Shown here piece after piece: positions 8,559-18,253 of a stretch of DNA of 64,000 nt. Origin of the DNA: Thiobacillus denitrificans (GTDB lineage: Bacteria > Pseudomonadota > Gammaproteobacteria > Burkholderiales > Thiobacillaceae); assembly GCA_002343685.1 (NCBI GenBank), contig DDRS01000009.1, positions 1 through 64,000 of the forward strand, read 5' to 3'. The notes beneath the pieces were generated by a model. It did not search any database. It was not told the origin of the DNA and saw only the letters and a program-made list of their open reading frames with translations. The position numbers and the translations under genes were made by a program. How positions within the stretch are numbered: position 1 is the first letter of the stretch; each line of letters begins with the position of its first letter.

Positions 8559-9555
8559 GTTGATCTCCTGTTTGCGGGTCGTTCGTGCTGGTCGACAGCA
8601 GTTTCTCGACCCGCAGGGTGTATTGACCGTTGAACTTTCCGTATGCGCATTCCATGACCGGGACGCCGTCCACCTTGGCTTCGATCGTTTCGGGGATGTT
8701 GAGCGGGATGATGTCGCCAACCTTCATGTCGACGATGTCGCGCAGGCTGACAGCGGCCGTGCCCAGGTCGGCGACGATCTCGACTTCCGCCATCTGGATC
8801 TGCTGCCGCATGAGGCGGATCCAGCGTTTGTCGACTTCCAGGTTTTCGGCCTGCAGGCTGCTGGTGAGCAGGTCCTTGATCGGTTCGATCATCGAATACG
8901 GCATGCAGATATGCATTTCGCCGCTGATCTGCCCGAGCTCGATGGCGAAGGTGACCGCTACCACCACTTCGTTCGGTGTGGCGATGTTGGCGAACTGGGT
9001 GTTCATTTCCGAGCGGATGAATTCGAACTCGATTGGGTAGACCGGCTCCCAGGATTTCGAATAGGCCTCGAAGACGATGTTCAGGATGCGCTGGATGATG
9101 CGGTGTTCGGTCTGGGTGAAGTCGCGTCCTTCGACGCGAGTGTGGAAACGCCCGTCGCCGCCGAACAGGTTGTCGACCATGAGGAAGACCAGGTCGGGGT
9201 TGAAGATCATCAGGGCCGTACCGCGCAGCGGCTTGAATTGCACCAGATTCAGGTTGGTGGGCACGACCAGGTTGCGGATGAATTCGCTGTACTTGGATAC
9301 CCGCACCGGTCCGACCGAGATCTCCACGCCGCGCCGCAGGAAATTGTAGAGGCCGATCCGCAACTGGCGTGCAAACCGTTCGTTGATGATCTCGAGCGTC
9401 GGCATCCGGCCGCGCACGATGCGTTCCTGCGTGGCGAGGTTGTAGGGACGCGCGCCCGAATGATCGTCCGATTCGGCCGGCGCCTCGTCGACTTCGCCGG
9501 TCACGCCTTTCAGCAGCGCGTCGACTTCGTCCTGCGAAAGAAAGTTGTCGGCCAT
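8551..9555 (-). CDS. fliM: Flagellar motor switch protein FliM
   Basis: A 334-residue C-ring protein. Residues 1-20 (MADNFLSQDEVDALLKGV) are the CheY-P-binding peptide. A central CheC-like domain (with NLFGGDGRF) and a C-terminal SpoA domain follow. Partner of CheY encoded at 4.7 kb and of FliG at 14-15 kb. Normal length. Confidence 0.96.
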   Translation of the reverse strand: MADNFLSQDEVDALLKGVTGEVDEAPAESDDHSGARPYNLATQERIVRGRMPTLEIINERFARQLRIGLYNFLRRGVEISVGPVRVSKYSEFIRNLVVPTNLNLVQFKPLRGTALMIFNPDLVFLMVDNLFGGDGRFHTRVEGRDFTQTEHRIIQRILNIVFEAYSKSWEPVYPIEFEFIRSEMNTQFANIATPNEVVVAVTFAIELGQISGEMHICMPYSMIEPIKDLLTSSLQAENLEVDKRWIRLMRQQIQMAEVEIVADLGTAAVSLRDIVDMKVGDIIPLNIPETIEAKVDGVPVMECAYGKFNGQYTLRVEKLLSTSTNDPQTGDQHV

Positions 9556-9568
9556 GGATGAGGTCTTC

Positions 9569-10066
9569 TTACTGGATCACGAACGTGGTGAACAGGACAT
9601 CGTCCACCTGTTGCGGTTTACCGTTGGGGTCGAACGGCAGCTTGATCTGCGCCAGGATTTCCTGCGCCAGCTTCTTCTTGTCGTCCGGCGTGACCAGCTC
9701 GTCGGCCTGCTTGCTTGAGAGCAGCGTCAGCAGACGGCTGCGGACGCGCGGCATATGCAGCTTGATGTCATCGACCTGGGCCGGATCGGCCACCTGCAGC
9801 GTGATGTCTGTCTGCAGATACTGTTCGCCTCCCTGGAGATTGACGGTGAAGGTGTCGAGCGGCAGATACACCGGGGGTTTGGCCGGCTCGACAGCCTTTT
9901 CCTTGGTGTCATGCGCACCATGCATGAAAAACCACGCGCCAGCGCCGCCGCCACCCAGCAGGACCACGAGGGCGCCTGCGATGATGAACAGCTTTTTCTT
10001 CGATTTCCTGACCGGAACGGCTTCCTCGGCTTCGGACGATTCGACAGGTACGGCAGGTGCGGCCAT
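9569..10066 (-). CDS. fliL: Flagellar basal body-associated protein FliL
   Basis: A 165-residue inner-membrane protein that sits around the stator. It has a short acidic cytoplasmic N terminus, a Lys-rich stop (RKSKKK), one transmembrane helix (about 26-48, very Gly-rich) and a periplasmic domain ending VLFTTFVIQ. The 126-nt gap upstream to fliK is the largest in the operon; an internal promoter there is possible but no clear one was seen. Confidence 0.93.
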   Translation of the reverse strand: MAAPAVPVESSEAEEAVPVRKSKKKLFIIAGALVVLLGGGGAGAWFFMHGAHDTKEKAVEPAKPPVYLPLDTFTVNLQGGEQYLQTDITLQVADPAQVDDIKLHMPRVRSRLLTLLSSKQADELVTPDDKKKLAQEILAQIKLPFDPNGKPQQVDDVLFTTFVIQ

Positions 10067-10192
10067 TGTTGCTTTCCTCTACATGTGCAATGGGGGGTAG
10101 ATGTTTGTCATTATGAAAAGGAACATGCGTCTTCGATTCGGTAAAAAGAGGGGAAAAAGGGGCGCATATCGTGTGATGTCGCGCCTGCCCGG

Positions 10193-11440
10193 TCAGGCGA
10201 AGGTGTCGACCAGACCGCGTCCGGATTGACGGATCGGCGCCTGAACGGCCTGGAGGCCGGCCGATGCGGCGTGGTCGGCGCCGGAGAACGGAAGCGCGAT
10301 GCGTTGCGGCTGACGATCGGGCGTGCTGTTTTGCTGTGGCGTATCCGCGCTGACCGTCGCCTGCCCAAGCTGGATGCCGGCGTCGTTCATCATTTCGCGT
10401 AGCCGCGGGAAGGCTGCTTCCAGGGCGTGGCGGACTTCGGGTTGGGCAGAGAAGAAGCTGGCCGTGGCCTGGTCGTTGGTGACATGCACCACAATCTGCA
10501 GCGGTCCGAGGTTGGGCGGGTTGAGCGTGAGCGAAGCGGTTTGCTGGGCGCCCGATGCCATCCATACCAGTTTATCGCCCAGCGCCTGGCTCCAGGCCGT
10601 CGTTCCGACGGAGGGCGCCAAGCGGGAGGACGACGCGTCGGTTGGTGCGAGCTGGGTGTCAATCGATGCGTGTGGAGTCGTCCGCAGTGCAGGATTGCTG
10701 ACGATATCCGGCAGCAGGTCGCCCGTCTTCACGGCGTCGGTGTGCCGGGCTGCTGCCAGCTGTCCCTGGAACGCGGCGGCTGCATCGGTCGGAGTGGCTG
10801 TCCGTGCGGCCCCGGCTGTAGCATGTGTGTCTTCCTGGCCGACAAGACGCGGGTCGAGTTTCTGCGTGCCGCGTTCGCTGCCGGCCTGGCGGGCATCGTG
10901 TTGCGCGGCTTGTTGCACAGTCTGCGTGAGCGGAATGGCGCGGCCTTTGCGGGCATCCTGGGCGGATATGCCCGGTGCGCCCAGGGCAGGGACGGCCGCC
11001 GCACCGTGGCCGGATGCCGTTTCCGGAACGGCGCCTTCCGCGGCGGCGGCCTTTGTCCCGACGGGGACCACCGTCGGCTTGAATACGTCCGGGCTGATCG
11101 GCAGACCAAGCAGGGTTTCCGGTGCGACCGTGGACGCCTCTGCAGCGTCCGTCTCACCTTTCTTGTCATGGTCACGCTCGGTTTTCTCGCCTGCCTTGGT
11201 TGTCTGCGCGGAATCGGTCTTGCCTTCGGCCGCTCCGGCAGGGCGGGAAGCGGCCGGATCCGGCTTCGCGTCGGCATGGCTGCTTTCCTGGGGCGCGTCG
11301 CTTTTGCGGGTCTGGGCGATCTCGCTGGACAGCACCTGGCTGAACGGAACGTCCGGCGTACCGGCGTCTGCCGATTTTCCGGCCTGCGGCGCGGGCTGAA
11401 CGGCATTGCCGGACGTGGGATTCATGGGGGTCGCATTCAT
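10193..11440 (-). CDS. fliK: Flagellar hook-length control protein FliK
   Basis: A 415-residue secreted ruler protein. The N-terminal two thirds is low-complexity Ala/Thr/Pro/Lys-rich. The conserved Flg_hook domain lies near residues 285-365, with LTLNPPNLGPLQIVVHV and REMMNDAGIQLGQATVS. It stands between fliJ and fliL in canonical order. A second FliK-like gene is at 19.3-20.4 kb, so the substrate-switch machinery may be duplicated. Confidence 0.9.
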   Translation of the reverse strand: MNATPMNPTSGNAVQPAPQAGKSADAGTPDVPFSQVLSSEIAQTRKSDAPQESSHADAKPDPAASRPAGAAEGKTDSAQTTKAGEKTERDHDKKGETDAAEASTVAPETLLGLPISPDVFKPTVVPVGTKAAAAEGAVPETASGHGAAAVPALGAPGISAQDARKGRAIPLTQTVQQAAQHDARQAGSERGTQKLDPRLVGQEDTHATAGAARTATPTDAAAAFQGQLAAARHTDAVKTGDLLPDIVSNPALRTTPHASIDTQLAPTDASSSRLAPSVGTTAWSQALGDKLVWMASGAQQTASLTLNPPNLGPLQIVVHVTNDQATASFFSAQPEVRHALEAAFPRLREMMNDAGIQLGQATVSADTPQQNSTPDRQPQRIALPFSGADHAASAGLQAVQAPIRQSGRGLVDTFA

Positions 11441-11455
11441 GGTGTCGGTCCTGCC

Positions 11456-11905
11456 TCAGGAAGGAGTTCTTTTGTGTTGCGAGCGCCGGGCGGCATGCTC
11501 GTCGTTCTGCTTCTGGTCGCGCCACAGTTCGCGGCGGGACTGTTCCTTGTTCGCGCGCTCGGCCAGCGTGACGAAGGACATTTTCTTCTGCTCGCAGGCC
11601 TGCCAGGCGGCACGCGCCTGGGCAATCCGCAGTTGGGTGTCGTTGACGACCTTCTGCTGCCCCGAGATGGCGTGATCGAGCTTCTGCATGAACATCTGGA
11701 AGTTGTTGAAATGCGTCGTGCTGATCCCGTTGGTCAGGTTGCTCTGACAACGCTCCGCATAGTCGTTGCGGTACTGCAGCAGCAGGTCGAGCTTCTGCAC
11801 CGCTTCATCGCCGATCCGCAAGGCGAGGCCCAGCTGCTTGGCAGCTTCGTCGGTTTCCTTGTGTGCCAGATCGATCAGGGTGTTGAGAGCGGAGGGAGAC
11901 GCCAT
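11456..11905 (-). CDS. fliJ: Flagellar export chaperone FliJ
   Basis: A 149-residue, charged coiled-coil protein that links the FliI ATPase to FlhA. Sequence features such as LALRIGDEAVQKLDLLLQYR and heavy Glu/Lys/Gln content fit FliJ. It lies between fliI and fliK. Confidence 0.9.
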   Translation of the reverse strand: MASPSALNTLIDLAHKETDEAAKQLGLALRIGDEAVQKLDLLLQYRNDYAERCQSNLTNGISTTHFNNFQMFMQKLDHAISGQQKVVNDTQLRIAQARAAWQACEQKKMSFVTLAERANKEQSRRELWRDQKQNDEHAARRSQHKRTPS

Positions 11906-11930
11906 TCAGTGTGCTCGATTCGTCGGAAGG

Positions 11931-13337
11931 TTATTGGAACAGGGCTGCGAGATCGGCCAGGCTTTCCTGCACGCCGGCGCGTTCGTGGATGGCCTGCTGC
12001 AGAAAGGCCTCCATGCCGGTTTGCAGCTGGATGGCCTCGTCCAGCAGCGGGTCGGTGCCGGCCGCGTAGGCGCCGACGTTGATCAGGTCGCGGCTGCGCT
12101 CGTAGCGCGAATACAGCTTCTTCAGACGGCGCGCGAGTTGCTGCTGCTCCAGCGTCGTGATGCTGTGCATGGCGCGGCTGATCGACTGTTCGATGTTGAT
12201 GGCCGGGTAGTGACCGCTCTCGGCCAGCGAGCGATCCAGCACGATGTGGCCGTCGAGAATGGCGCGTGCGGCATCGGCGATCGGGTCCTGCTGGTCGTCG
12301 CCCTCGGTGAGCACGGTATAGAAGGCCGTGATCGAGCCGCCGCCCGGCTTGCCGTTGCCGGCACGCTCGACCAGCGCCGGCAATTTGGCGAATACCGATG
12401 GCGGATAACCCTTGGTCGCAGGCGGCTCGCCGATGGCCAGGGCGATCTCGCGCTGCGCCATGGCATAGCGGGTGAGAGAATCCATGATCAGCAGTACGTT
12501 CTTGCCCTGGTCGCGGAAATGCTCGGCGATCGAAGTGGCGTACGCTGCGCCCTGCAACCGCATCAGCGGCGGCGTGTCGGCCGGTGCGGCCACGACCACG
12601 GCGCGCGCCAGGCCTTCCTCGCCGAGAATCTGCTCGATGAATTCCTTGACCTCGCGGCCGCGTTCGCCGATCAGGCCGACCACGATCACGTCTGCGCTGG
12701 TGTAGCGCGCCATCATGCCGAGCAGGACGCTCTTGCCGACGCCGGAGCCGGCGAACAGGCCCATACGCTGGCCGCGGCCGACGGTCAGCATGCTGTTGAT
12801 CGCGCGTACGCCGACATCGAGGATGTCGGTGATCGGCGCGCGCGCCAGCGGATTGGCGGCGCGGTTGTTGAGCGGCGCGGTGGCCGAGGCGTGGACCGGG
12901 CCGAGACCGTCGAGCGGACGGCCGCCGCTGTCGAGCACGCGTCCCAGCAATCCCTCGCCGACCGGCAGATGGCGGGTACGGTCGCTGGGCCGCCGGCGCG
13001 GATGATTGACCTGGCCGGCACGGGGCAGGGTGGGAATGACCTCCACCGGGAACACGCGTGCGCCGGGCACGATGCCCTCGACGTCGCTTTGCGGCATGAG
13101 GAACACATGATCTCCCGCGAATCCCACCACCTCGGCCTCGAGTTGCGAGCCATTGGGCAGCGGCACGGTGCAGGCGCTGCCGACCGGCAGTTTCAGCCCG
13201 ACGGCTTCCATCACCAGTCCGGCCACCCGGGTGACGCGGCCGGATATCTGCATGGGTTCGGCGATCGCCAGCAGTTCCCCGCAGTCCTGCAAGTAGGCCT
13301 TCCAGCGGGTGCTGTGGGGAGACGTGTCCCTATCCAT
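11931..13337 (-). CDS. fliI: Flagellum-specific ATP synthase FliI
   Basis: Cytoplasmic export ATPase of 468 residues, homologous to the F1 beta subunit. Walker A is GSGVGKSVLLG (near residue 180), Walker B is VLLIMDSLTRYAMAQREIA, and the ATPase alpha/beta signature YPPSVFAKLPALVERAG is intact. The start overlaps the fliH stop by one base (TGATG). Confidence 0.96.
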   Translation of the reverse strand: MDRDTSPHSTRWKAYLQDCGELLAIAEPMQISGRVTRVAGLVMEAVGLKLPVGSACTVPLPNGSQLEAEVVGFAGDHVFLMPQSDVEGIVPGARVFPVEVIPTLPRAGQVNHPRRRPSDRTRHLPVGEGLLGRVLDSGGRPLDGLGPVHASATAPLNNRAANPLARAPITDILDVGVRAINSMLTVGRGQRMGLFAGSGVGKSVLLGMMARYTSADVIVVGLIGERGREVKEFIEQILGEEGLARAVVVAAPADTPPLMRLQGAAYATSIAEHFRDQGKNVLLIMDSLTRYAMAQREIALAIGEPPATKGYPPSVFAKLPALVERAGNGKPGGGSITAFYTVLTEGDDQQDPIADAARAILDGHIVLDRSLAESGHYPAINIEQSISRAMHSITTLEQQQLARRLKKLYSRYERSRDLINVGAYAAGTDPLLDEAIQLQTGMEAFLQQAIHERAGVQESLADLAALFQ

Positions 13338-13975
13338 CAGGCGGCCAGCCAGTCCGAATTCTTGCTGAGCGCTGCGGTCAGACGCTGCCAGCGGGTGGGC
13401 AGCGAGGCATCGATCTGGTTGCTGGCCGTTTCCACGCGGCAGCCGCCGGGTTCGAGTTGCCCGTCGTCGGCAAGTTGCCAGCCCATTTTTTCGAGTTCGT
13501 CGCCGATCCGCTCCTTGACCAGCAAGGCGTCGGCCGGATTCAGGAACAGCAGGGCCGGCTGGTGCAGAACCGGCAGGTAGCGCACCGCTTCCTTGACGAT
13601 GGGAATGACCAGCTCGGGGCGGATTGCCAGCGCCGATTTCAACAATGCACGGGCCAGATCGATCGACAGGTCGAGGATTTGCTGGGAGATGATTTCATCG
13701 GCCTGGGCGACCTCGACCGAGAAGGTGTTGGCCAGATCGTGCAAACGGGCCGCTTCGCGGGCGGCCTCCTCGCGCCCGGCGGCGAGCCCTTCGGCATGGC
13801 CGGCCTGATAGCCTTCCTGCCGCGCCTGTTCCTGGATGGCGGTGATCTGTTCGATCGTCGGCAGGACGACGGCGGTGTGGCCGGCATGCTTTGCCGGATG
13901 CAGGTGGGCATCGAAGCTGGTCATCTCCCAGGGCTGGCAGGCGGCCTGGTCCACGCTGGACATGACACTAGACAT
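13337..13975 (-). CDS. fliH: Flagellar assembly protein FliH
   Basis: A 212-residue regulator of FliI. The central part is an Ala/Glu/Gln-rich coiled coil (QARQEGYQAGHAEGLAAGR with GxxxG-like spacing typical of FliH), followed by the VATPase-E-like C-terminal domain. The start overlaps fliG by 8 nt. Confidence 0.92.
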   Translation of the reverse strand: MSSVMSSVDQAACQPWEMTSFDAHLHPAKHAGHTAVVLPTIEQITAIQEQARQEGYQAGHAEGLAAGREEAAREAARLHDLANTFSVEVAQADEIISQQILDLSIDLARALLKSALAIRPELVIPIVKEAVRYLPVLHQPALLFLNPADALLVKERIGDELEKMGWQLADDGQLEPGGCRVETASNQIDASLPTRWQRLTAALSKNSDWLAA

Positions 13976-14966
13976 ACTGTTCCTCTCCCTTGGCGCCCAG
14001 CGAGATCTGGCCTTCGTCGGCCAGGCGGCGGACGATCATCAGGATTTCCTTCTGCTGCGCCTCGACCTCGGACAGGCGCACCGGACCCTTGGACTCCAGG
14101 TCTTCCCGCATCATTTCAGCGGCACGTTGCGACATGTTCTTGAAGATTTTCTCGCGCATTTCCTCCGACGCACCCTTGAGCGCGATGATGAGCGAGTCGG
14201 ACTGAACTTCGCGCAACAGCAACTGCACGCCGCGATCCTCGATGTCCATGATGTTCTCGAACACGAACATCTCGTCCATGATCTTCTGCGCCATGTCGGG
14301 GTCGTAGCTCTTCAGGTATTCCATGGCGGACTGCTCGTTGTCGCCGCTCATGAAGTTGAGGATGTCGGCCGCTGCGCGCGTGCCGCCCATCGGCTGTTTC
14401 TTCAGGACGTCGCTGCCGGACAGCAGCTTGGTCAGGACGTCGTTGAGCTCGCGCAGGGCTGCGGGCTGCACGCCGGAAAGCGTGGCGATGCGCAGCAGCA
14501 CGTCGTTGCGCAGGCGCTCGGTGAAGCAGCCCAGCACTTCGCAGGCCTGGTCGCGCTCCAGATGAACGAGGATGGTCGCGATGGTCTGTGGGTGTTCGCT
14601 GTGGATGAGATCGGCCACCGATTCGGCGTCCATCCATTTCAGGCTTTCGATGCCGCTGGCATCGCCGCCGCCGCCGAGGATGCGGTTGAGCAGCGAGTTC
14701 GCCTTGTCGTCGCCCAGCGCCTTCTTCAGTACGCTGCGGATATAGTCATCCGAGTCCAGGCCCAGCGAGGAATTCTGGTCCGCCACGTTGTTGAAGTCGT
14801 GCAACACGGTCTCGACCTCTTCCTGCGGAATGGCCTTCATGCTGGTCATCGCCTCGCCCAGCTTCTGCACTTCGCGCGGGCCGAGATATTTCATGACTTC
14901 CGACGCCCCTTCCTCGCCCAGCGCGAGCATCAGGATTGCGCCCTTTGTAATGCCGTTGTCACTCAT
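13968..14966 (-). CDS. fliG: Flagellar motor switch protein FliG
   Basis: A 332-residue C-ring torque protein. Contains the N-terminal FliF-binding part, the middle FliM-binding domain with EHPQTIATILVHL, and the C-terminal charged helix region (MREKIFKNMSQRAAEMMRED) that contacts the stator. Overlaps fliF by 8 nt. Confidence 0.96.
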   Translation of the reverse strand: MSDNGITKGAILMLALGEEGASEVMKYLGPREVQKLGEAMTSMKAIPQEEVETVLHDFNNVADQNSSLGLDSDDYIRSVLKKALGDDKANSLLNRILGGGGDASGIESLKWMDAESVADLIHSEHPQTIATILVHLERDQACEVLGCFTERLRNDVLLRIATLSGVQPAALRELNDVLTKLLSGSDVLKKQPMGGTRAAADILNFMSGDNEQSAMEYLKSYDPDMAQKIMDEMFVFENIMDIEDRGVQLLLREVQSDSLIIALKGASEEMREKIFKNMSQRAAEMMREDLESKGPVRLSEVEAQQKEILMIVRRLADEGQISLGAKGEEQYV

Positions 14967-16593
14967 GGCTGCCTACCCAGGTTTTGACGATGTTGGCGAC
15001 GACGCGCGGGTCTTCGCTGGCCAGTTTCTGCGCGCGCGCGAGGTTTTCCTGATAATTGCGCTGGCCGGGCAGCGCCATCATGTCGCCACCGCCGTGGTGC
15101 AGATGGGCATCGTGTCCGGGTGCAGGCAGGGCGGGGGCCTCGGCGATCTTCTTCAGCATCGGCTTGAGCATGCGCAGATACAGCAGCAGCAGCGCCACGG
15201 CCATCAGCAGGTATTTGCCCGTCTGCAGGGCCAGGTCGATGGTCTGGGGCTGCTTCCATAGCGGTACTTCGGGGATGATTTCCGGCGGCTGGCTTGCGAA
15301 GGAGCTGTTCACCACGTTGAGGGTGTCGCCGCGTTCCTGGTTGTAGCCCATGGCTTCCTTGACCAGGTTGGTGATCTGGGTGATTTCGGCCGGGCTTAGC
15401 GGCTTCATGACGACCTTGCCGTCCTTGTCGACGGTTTTCCGGTAGTTGACGACCACGGCAACCGACAGACGCTTCAGCCCGCCGCCCGCCTTCTGCACGT
15501 ACTGGATGGTCTTGTCGACTTCATAGTTGACGGTGGAATCCTTGTGCGTGTTGGTGGTCGGGGTGGCCGGCACGGCTGCGGCAGGCGTTTTCTGCCCGGG
15601 CACCGTGATCGGGGCGGTGGCCGGGGCCGGCGGCTGGTTGGTCAGCGCGCCGGGCACGCCGGCGGGGCTGGCGCTGCCGTTCTGCGATTCACTGATCTGC
15701 TGGCTGCGGATGGCCATGGCATCGGGCGCCTGGTTCGGCTTGTAGGACTCGACCGCCTGTTCGCTACGCGAGAAATCCATGTCGGCCGTCGCTTCGGCCC
15801 GCACGTTTTCCGCGCCGACAATAGGGGAAATGATGGATTCGATCCGCTTGGCGACGTTCTGCTGGTAGTCCTGTACGTACTTGATCTGGCTCGGGTCCAT
15901 GCCGTTGGCGCTGGCTGCCTTGCTGGTGTCGGACAGCAGGTTGCCGTTCTGGTCGACGATGGTCACGTTCTTCGGCGAGAGTTCGGGAACGCTGCTGGCG
16001 ACCAGGTGCACGATGGCGCTGACCTGCTGGGCGTCCAGCACGCGGCCGGGGTGCAGGTTGAGCAGCACCGAGGCGGTGGGCTGTTTCTGTTCGGAGACGA
16101 AGACCGAGTCCTTGGGCATGGCCAGGTGCACGCGCGCGGCCTGCACCGCCGAGAGGGATTCGATCGAACGGGCCAGTTCGCCTTCCATGGCGCGCTGGAA
16201 ATTGACCTGCTCGAGGAACTGCGAGGCGCCCAGCTTCTGGTTCTCCATCAGTTCGAAGCCGACATTGCCGCCCTTGGGCAAGCCTTGCGCAGCCAGTTTC
16301 AGGCGTGCATCGTGGACGCGGTCGGCCGGCACCAGCAGGGCGCCGCCGCCTTCGGCGTACTTGTAGGGGATGTTCATTTTCTCGAGCTCGGCGACGATCG
16401 CGCCGCCGTCACGGTCGCTGAAGTTCGCGAACAGAACGCGATAGGAGGGCTGCTGGCCCCATAGCCAGACGGCCGCCATGATCGCGATGACCGCGGCCGC
16501 GCCCAGCATCAGCATGATTTTTCGTCCGCCGGCCGTCCGTGTGAAATCCATGACATTGGCCGGAACCACCATTTCACCTGCACCCGCCATCAT
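14959..16593 (-). CDS. fliF: Flagellar M-ring protein FliF
   Basis: MS-ring protein, 544 residues, first gene of the large basal-body operon. Two transmembrane segments (about 25-47 and 440-462) flank the periplasmic ring-building domains; the YscJ-like motif around LARSIESLSAVQAARVHLA is clear. The C-terminal tail ENLARAQKLASEDPRVVANIVKTW binds FliG. Divergent from fliE. Confidence 0.95.
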   Translation of the reverse strand: MMAGAGEMVVPANVMDFTRTAGGRKIMLMLGAAAVIAIMAAVWLWGQQPSYRVLFANFSDRDGGAIVAELEKMNIPYKYAEGGGALLVPADRVHDARLKLAAQGLPKGGNVGFELMENQKLGASQFLEQVNFQRAMEGELARSIESLSAVQAARVHLAMPKDSVFVSEQKQPTASVLLNLHPGRVLDAQQVSAIVHLVASSVPELSPKNVTIVDQNGNLLSDTSKAASANGMDPSQIKYVQDYQQNVAKRIESIISPIVGAENVRAEATADMDFSRSEQAVESYKPNQAPDAMAIRSQQISESQNGSASPAGVPGALTNQPPAPATAPITVPGQKTPAAAVPATPTTNTHKDSTVNYEVDKTIQYVQKAGGGLKRLSVAVVVNYRKTVDKDGKVVMKPLSPAEITQITNLVKEAMGYNQERGDTLNVVNSSFASQPPEIIPEVPLWKQPQTIDLALQTGKYLLMAVALLLLYLRMLKPMLKKIAEAPALPAPGHDAHLHHGGGDMMALPGQRNYQENLARAQKLASEDPRVVANIVKTWVGSHE

Positions 16594-16687
16594 TCTGCCC
16601 CTATCGTTCTGGCGTCATGGTGCGCCTTGTTTTCGATTGCCGTGTTCATGCCGTGTGATCCCATGAGGATGTCGCTATGTGAACGAA

Positions 16688-16695
16688 TTATCGGC
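16688..16695 (-). promoter_or_regulatory. Candidate sigma-28 -10 box upstream of fliF
   Basis: GCCGATAA on the minus strand is an exact match to the E. coli FliA (sigma-28) -10 consensus, 92 nt upstream of fliF. The -35 region at the correct spacing (GATTGAAA) is a poor match to TAAAGTTT. It may be coincidence; fliF operons are usually controlled by the flagellar master regulator rather than sigma-28. Confidence 0.2.
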
Positions 16696-16818
16696 AGTGC
16701 AACGGTTTTCAATCGGGGGAATAGAAGCCGGTTTCAGGCGCTTATCGCGCTTATGGCTTGTGACCGGGCTGGTAAGGTGAGCACGTGGAAAACCGCCTGA
16801 AAAGACAAGGAGGGCACA

Positions 16819-17178
16819 ATGAGCGTAGGCATGATCGATACCAGCAGGATCGAGGCAATGGTGGCGCAGTTGAAGGCTGCTGCGGCCCGCGCCACGCCCG
16901 CGGGGGCCAACCCGATAGGCGAGGGCGCCCTTCAAGCCAAGCCGGCTACCGGCGCGGTCGATTTTCAGTCGGCCCTGAAATCCTCGCTCGACCAGGTCAA
17001 CGAGGTCCAGTTGCAATCGAAGAAGCTGGCCGACCGTTTCGAGATGGGAGATCCCAGCGTCAGCCTCTCCGACGCGATGATTTCATTGCAGAAATCCAGC
17101 ATTGCCTTCCAGCAGACCGTGCAGGTCCGCAACAAGCTGGTGTCCGCCTATCAGGAAATCATGAACATGGGCGTCTAA
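16819..17178 (+). CDS. fliE: Flagellar hook-basal body protein FliE
   Basis: A 119-residue rod-junction protein linking the MS ring to the proximal rod. The conserved C-terminal half (QLQSKKLADRFEMGDPSVS, then AFQQTVQVRNKLVSAYQEI) is typical. AAGGAGGG precedes the ATG at good spacing. It is transcribed alone, divergent from fliF, and convergent with cheV. Confidence 0.95.
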   Translation: MSVGMIDTSRIEAMVAQLKAAAARATPAGANPIGEGALQAKPATGAVDFQSALKSSLDQVNEVQLQSKKLADRFEMGDPSVSLSDAMISLQKSSIAFQQTVQVRNKLVSAYQEIMNMGV

Positions 17179-17212
17179 GACGCCCGCGTACGTTTTCTCC
17201 CCGTCTGGAAAT

Positions 17213-17235
17213 ACGCGGCCTCGTTCCGGCCGCGT
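17213..17235. terminator. Hairpin between convergent fliE and cheV
   Basis: Perfect 8-bp stem (ACGCGGCC and GGCCGCGT) with a 7-nt loop in the 70-nt gap between two convergent genes. No clear T-run on either side, so termination is inferred from position. Confidence 0.5.
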
Positions 17236-17248
17236 TGCCATCCGTATC

Positions 17249-18208
17249 TCAATGAATTGTGCTCAGTGCCTGGCGTAACGCATTCGCCAGGTCCTCGGCG
17301 ACGAATTTCGCGACATAGGCATCTGCGCCGACCTTCCTGACGTGCGCCTCGTTGGTCGAGCCGGTCAGGGACGAGTGGATCACCACGGGAATGGCGCTGA
17401 AGCGCGGGTCCTGCTTGATGTTGCGGGTCAGCGTGAAGCCATCCATCTCGGGCATCTCCAGATCGGTCAGCACCAGGGCAACCCGGTCGTGGACGGTTTT
17501 GCCTTCTTCCTGCGCCTTGGCGGAGAAGGCCTGCAACTGGTCCCAGGCCTCCTTCCCGGTCTTGCACATGATGTAGGGCAGGCCCATGGCCTCAAGCCCC
17601 TGCTCGATCATGGTGCGTGCGATCAGCGAGTCGTCGGCTGCCAGGATGACGGTGCCAGGTTTGAGATCGACATGCGGGCCGATATTGTCGGGATCGATTT
17701 CCTGCTCGGTCGACGGCATGACCTGACGCAGGATCGTTTCCACGTCCAGCACCTGGGCCAACCGGTCGCTGTTCTCGCCGTCCAGGCGGGCGATGCTGGT
17801 GACCATGCCGCTCGCGCCATTGCCTTCGGCAGACAGCACCTGGCGCCAGTCGAGCCGCACGATGTCTTCAACCGATTCGACGGCAAAGGCTTGCGTGCTG
17901 CGGGCGTATTCGGTGATCAGCAGGATGTTCAGCCCCGTTTTCGGGGTGCAGCCCGCCACGGCCGGCAGGTCGATGACCGGCAGGATCTGGCCACGCAGAT
18001 CGACCACGCCCATCATGTGGGGCGGTGATCCGGCGACGGCCGTGATGGTCGGCATGGGGATGATTTCGCGGATCTTGAACACGTTGATGCCGAACAGCTC
18101 GTTGCGGTCGAGACCGGGATCCTCGCCCAGGCGAAACAACAGCAGTTCCAGTTTGTTGGAACTGGTCAGATTGGTCCGTTCGTCAATTTCCTGCTGGATC
18201 GTTTGCAT
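17249..18208 (-). CDS. cheV: Chemotaxis coupling/receiver protein CheV
   Basis: A 319-residue protein with an N-terminal CheW-like domain (ELLLFRLGEDPGLDRNELFGINVFK split around residue 20-45, MMGVVDLRGQILPVIDL) and a C-terminal receiver (VILAADDSLIARTMI, LVLTDLEMPEMDGF). CheV couples receptors to CheA and its receiver may act as a phosphate sink. An upstream in-frame start exists, but AGGAGA seven bases before the ATG at 18208 fixes the start. It is the last gene of the filament operon, 45 nt after the PilZ gene. Confidence 0.93.
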   Translation of the reverse strand: MQTIQQEIDERTNLTSSNKLELLLFRLGEDPGLDRNELFGINVFKIREIIPMPTITAVAGSPPHMMGVVDLRGQILPVIDLPAVAGCTPKTGLNILLITEYARSTQAFAVESVEDIVRLDWRQVLSAEGNGASGMVTSIARLDGENSDRLAQVLDVETILRQVMPSTEQEIDPDNIGPHVDLKPGTVILAADDSLIARTMIEQGLEAMGLPYIMCKTGKEAWDQLQAFSAKAQEEGKTVHDRVALVLTDLEMPEMDGFTLTRNIKQDPRFSAIPVVIHSSLTGSTNEAHVRKVGADAYVAKFVAEDLANALRQALSTIH

Positions 18209-18253
18209 GGTGGGATCTCCTTGAAGCATTCATGTAGGGGGTGGGCGTGCGTT

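Noticed and set aside
7639..9561. A 640-codon open frame opposite fliM-fliP
   Set aside because: Antisense to well-identified flagellar genes; composition is low-information and no motif is visible.
11766..13580. A 604-codon open frame opposite fliI-fliH
   Set aside because: Antisense artefact of GC-rich codons; fliI and fliH on the other strand are unmistakable.
16594..16818. Search for a sigma-54 (TGGCAC-N5-TTGC) promoter between fliF and fliE
   Set aside because: No sequence with both the GG and GC elements at the correct spacing was found on either strand.
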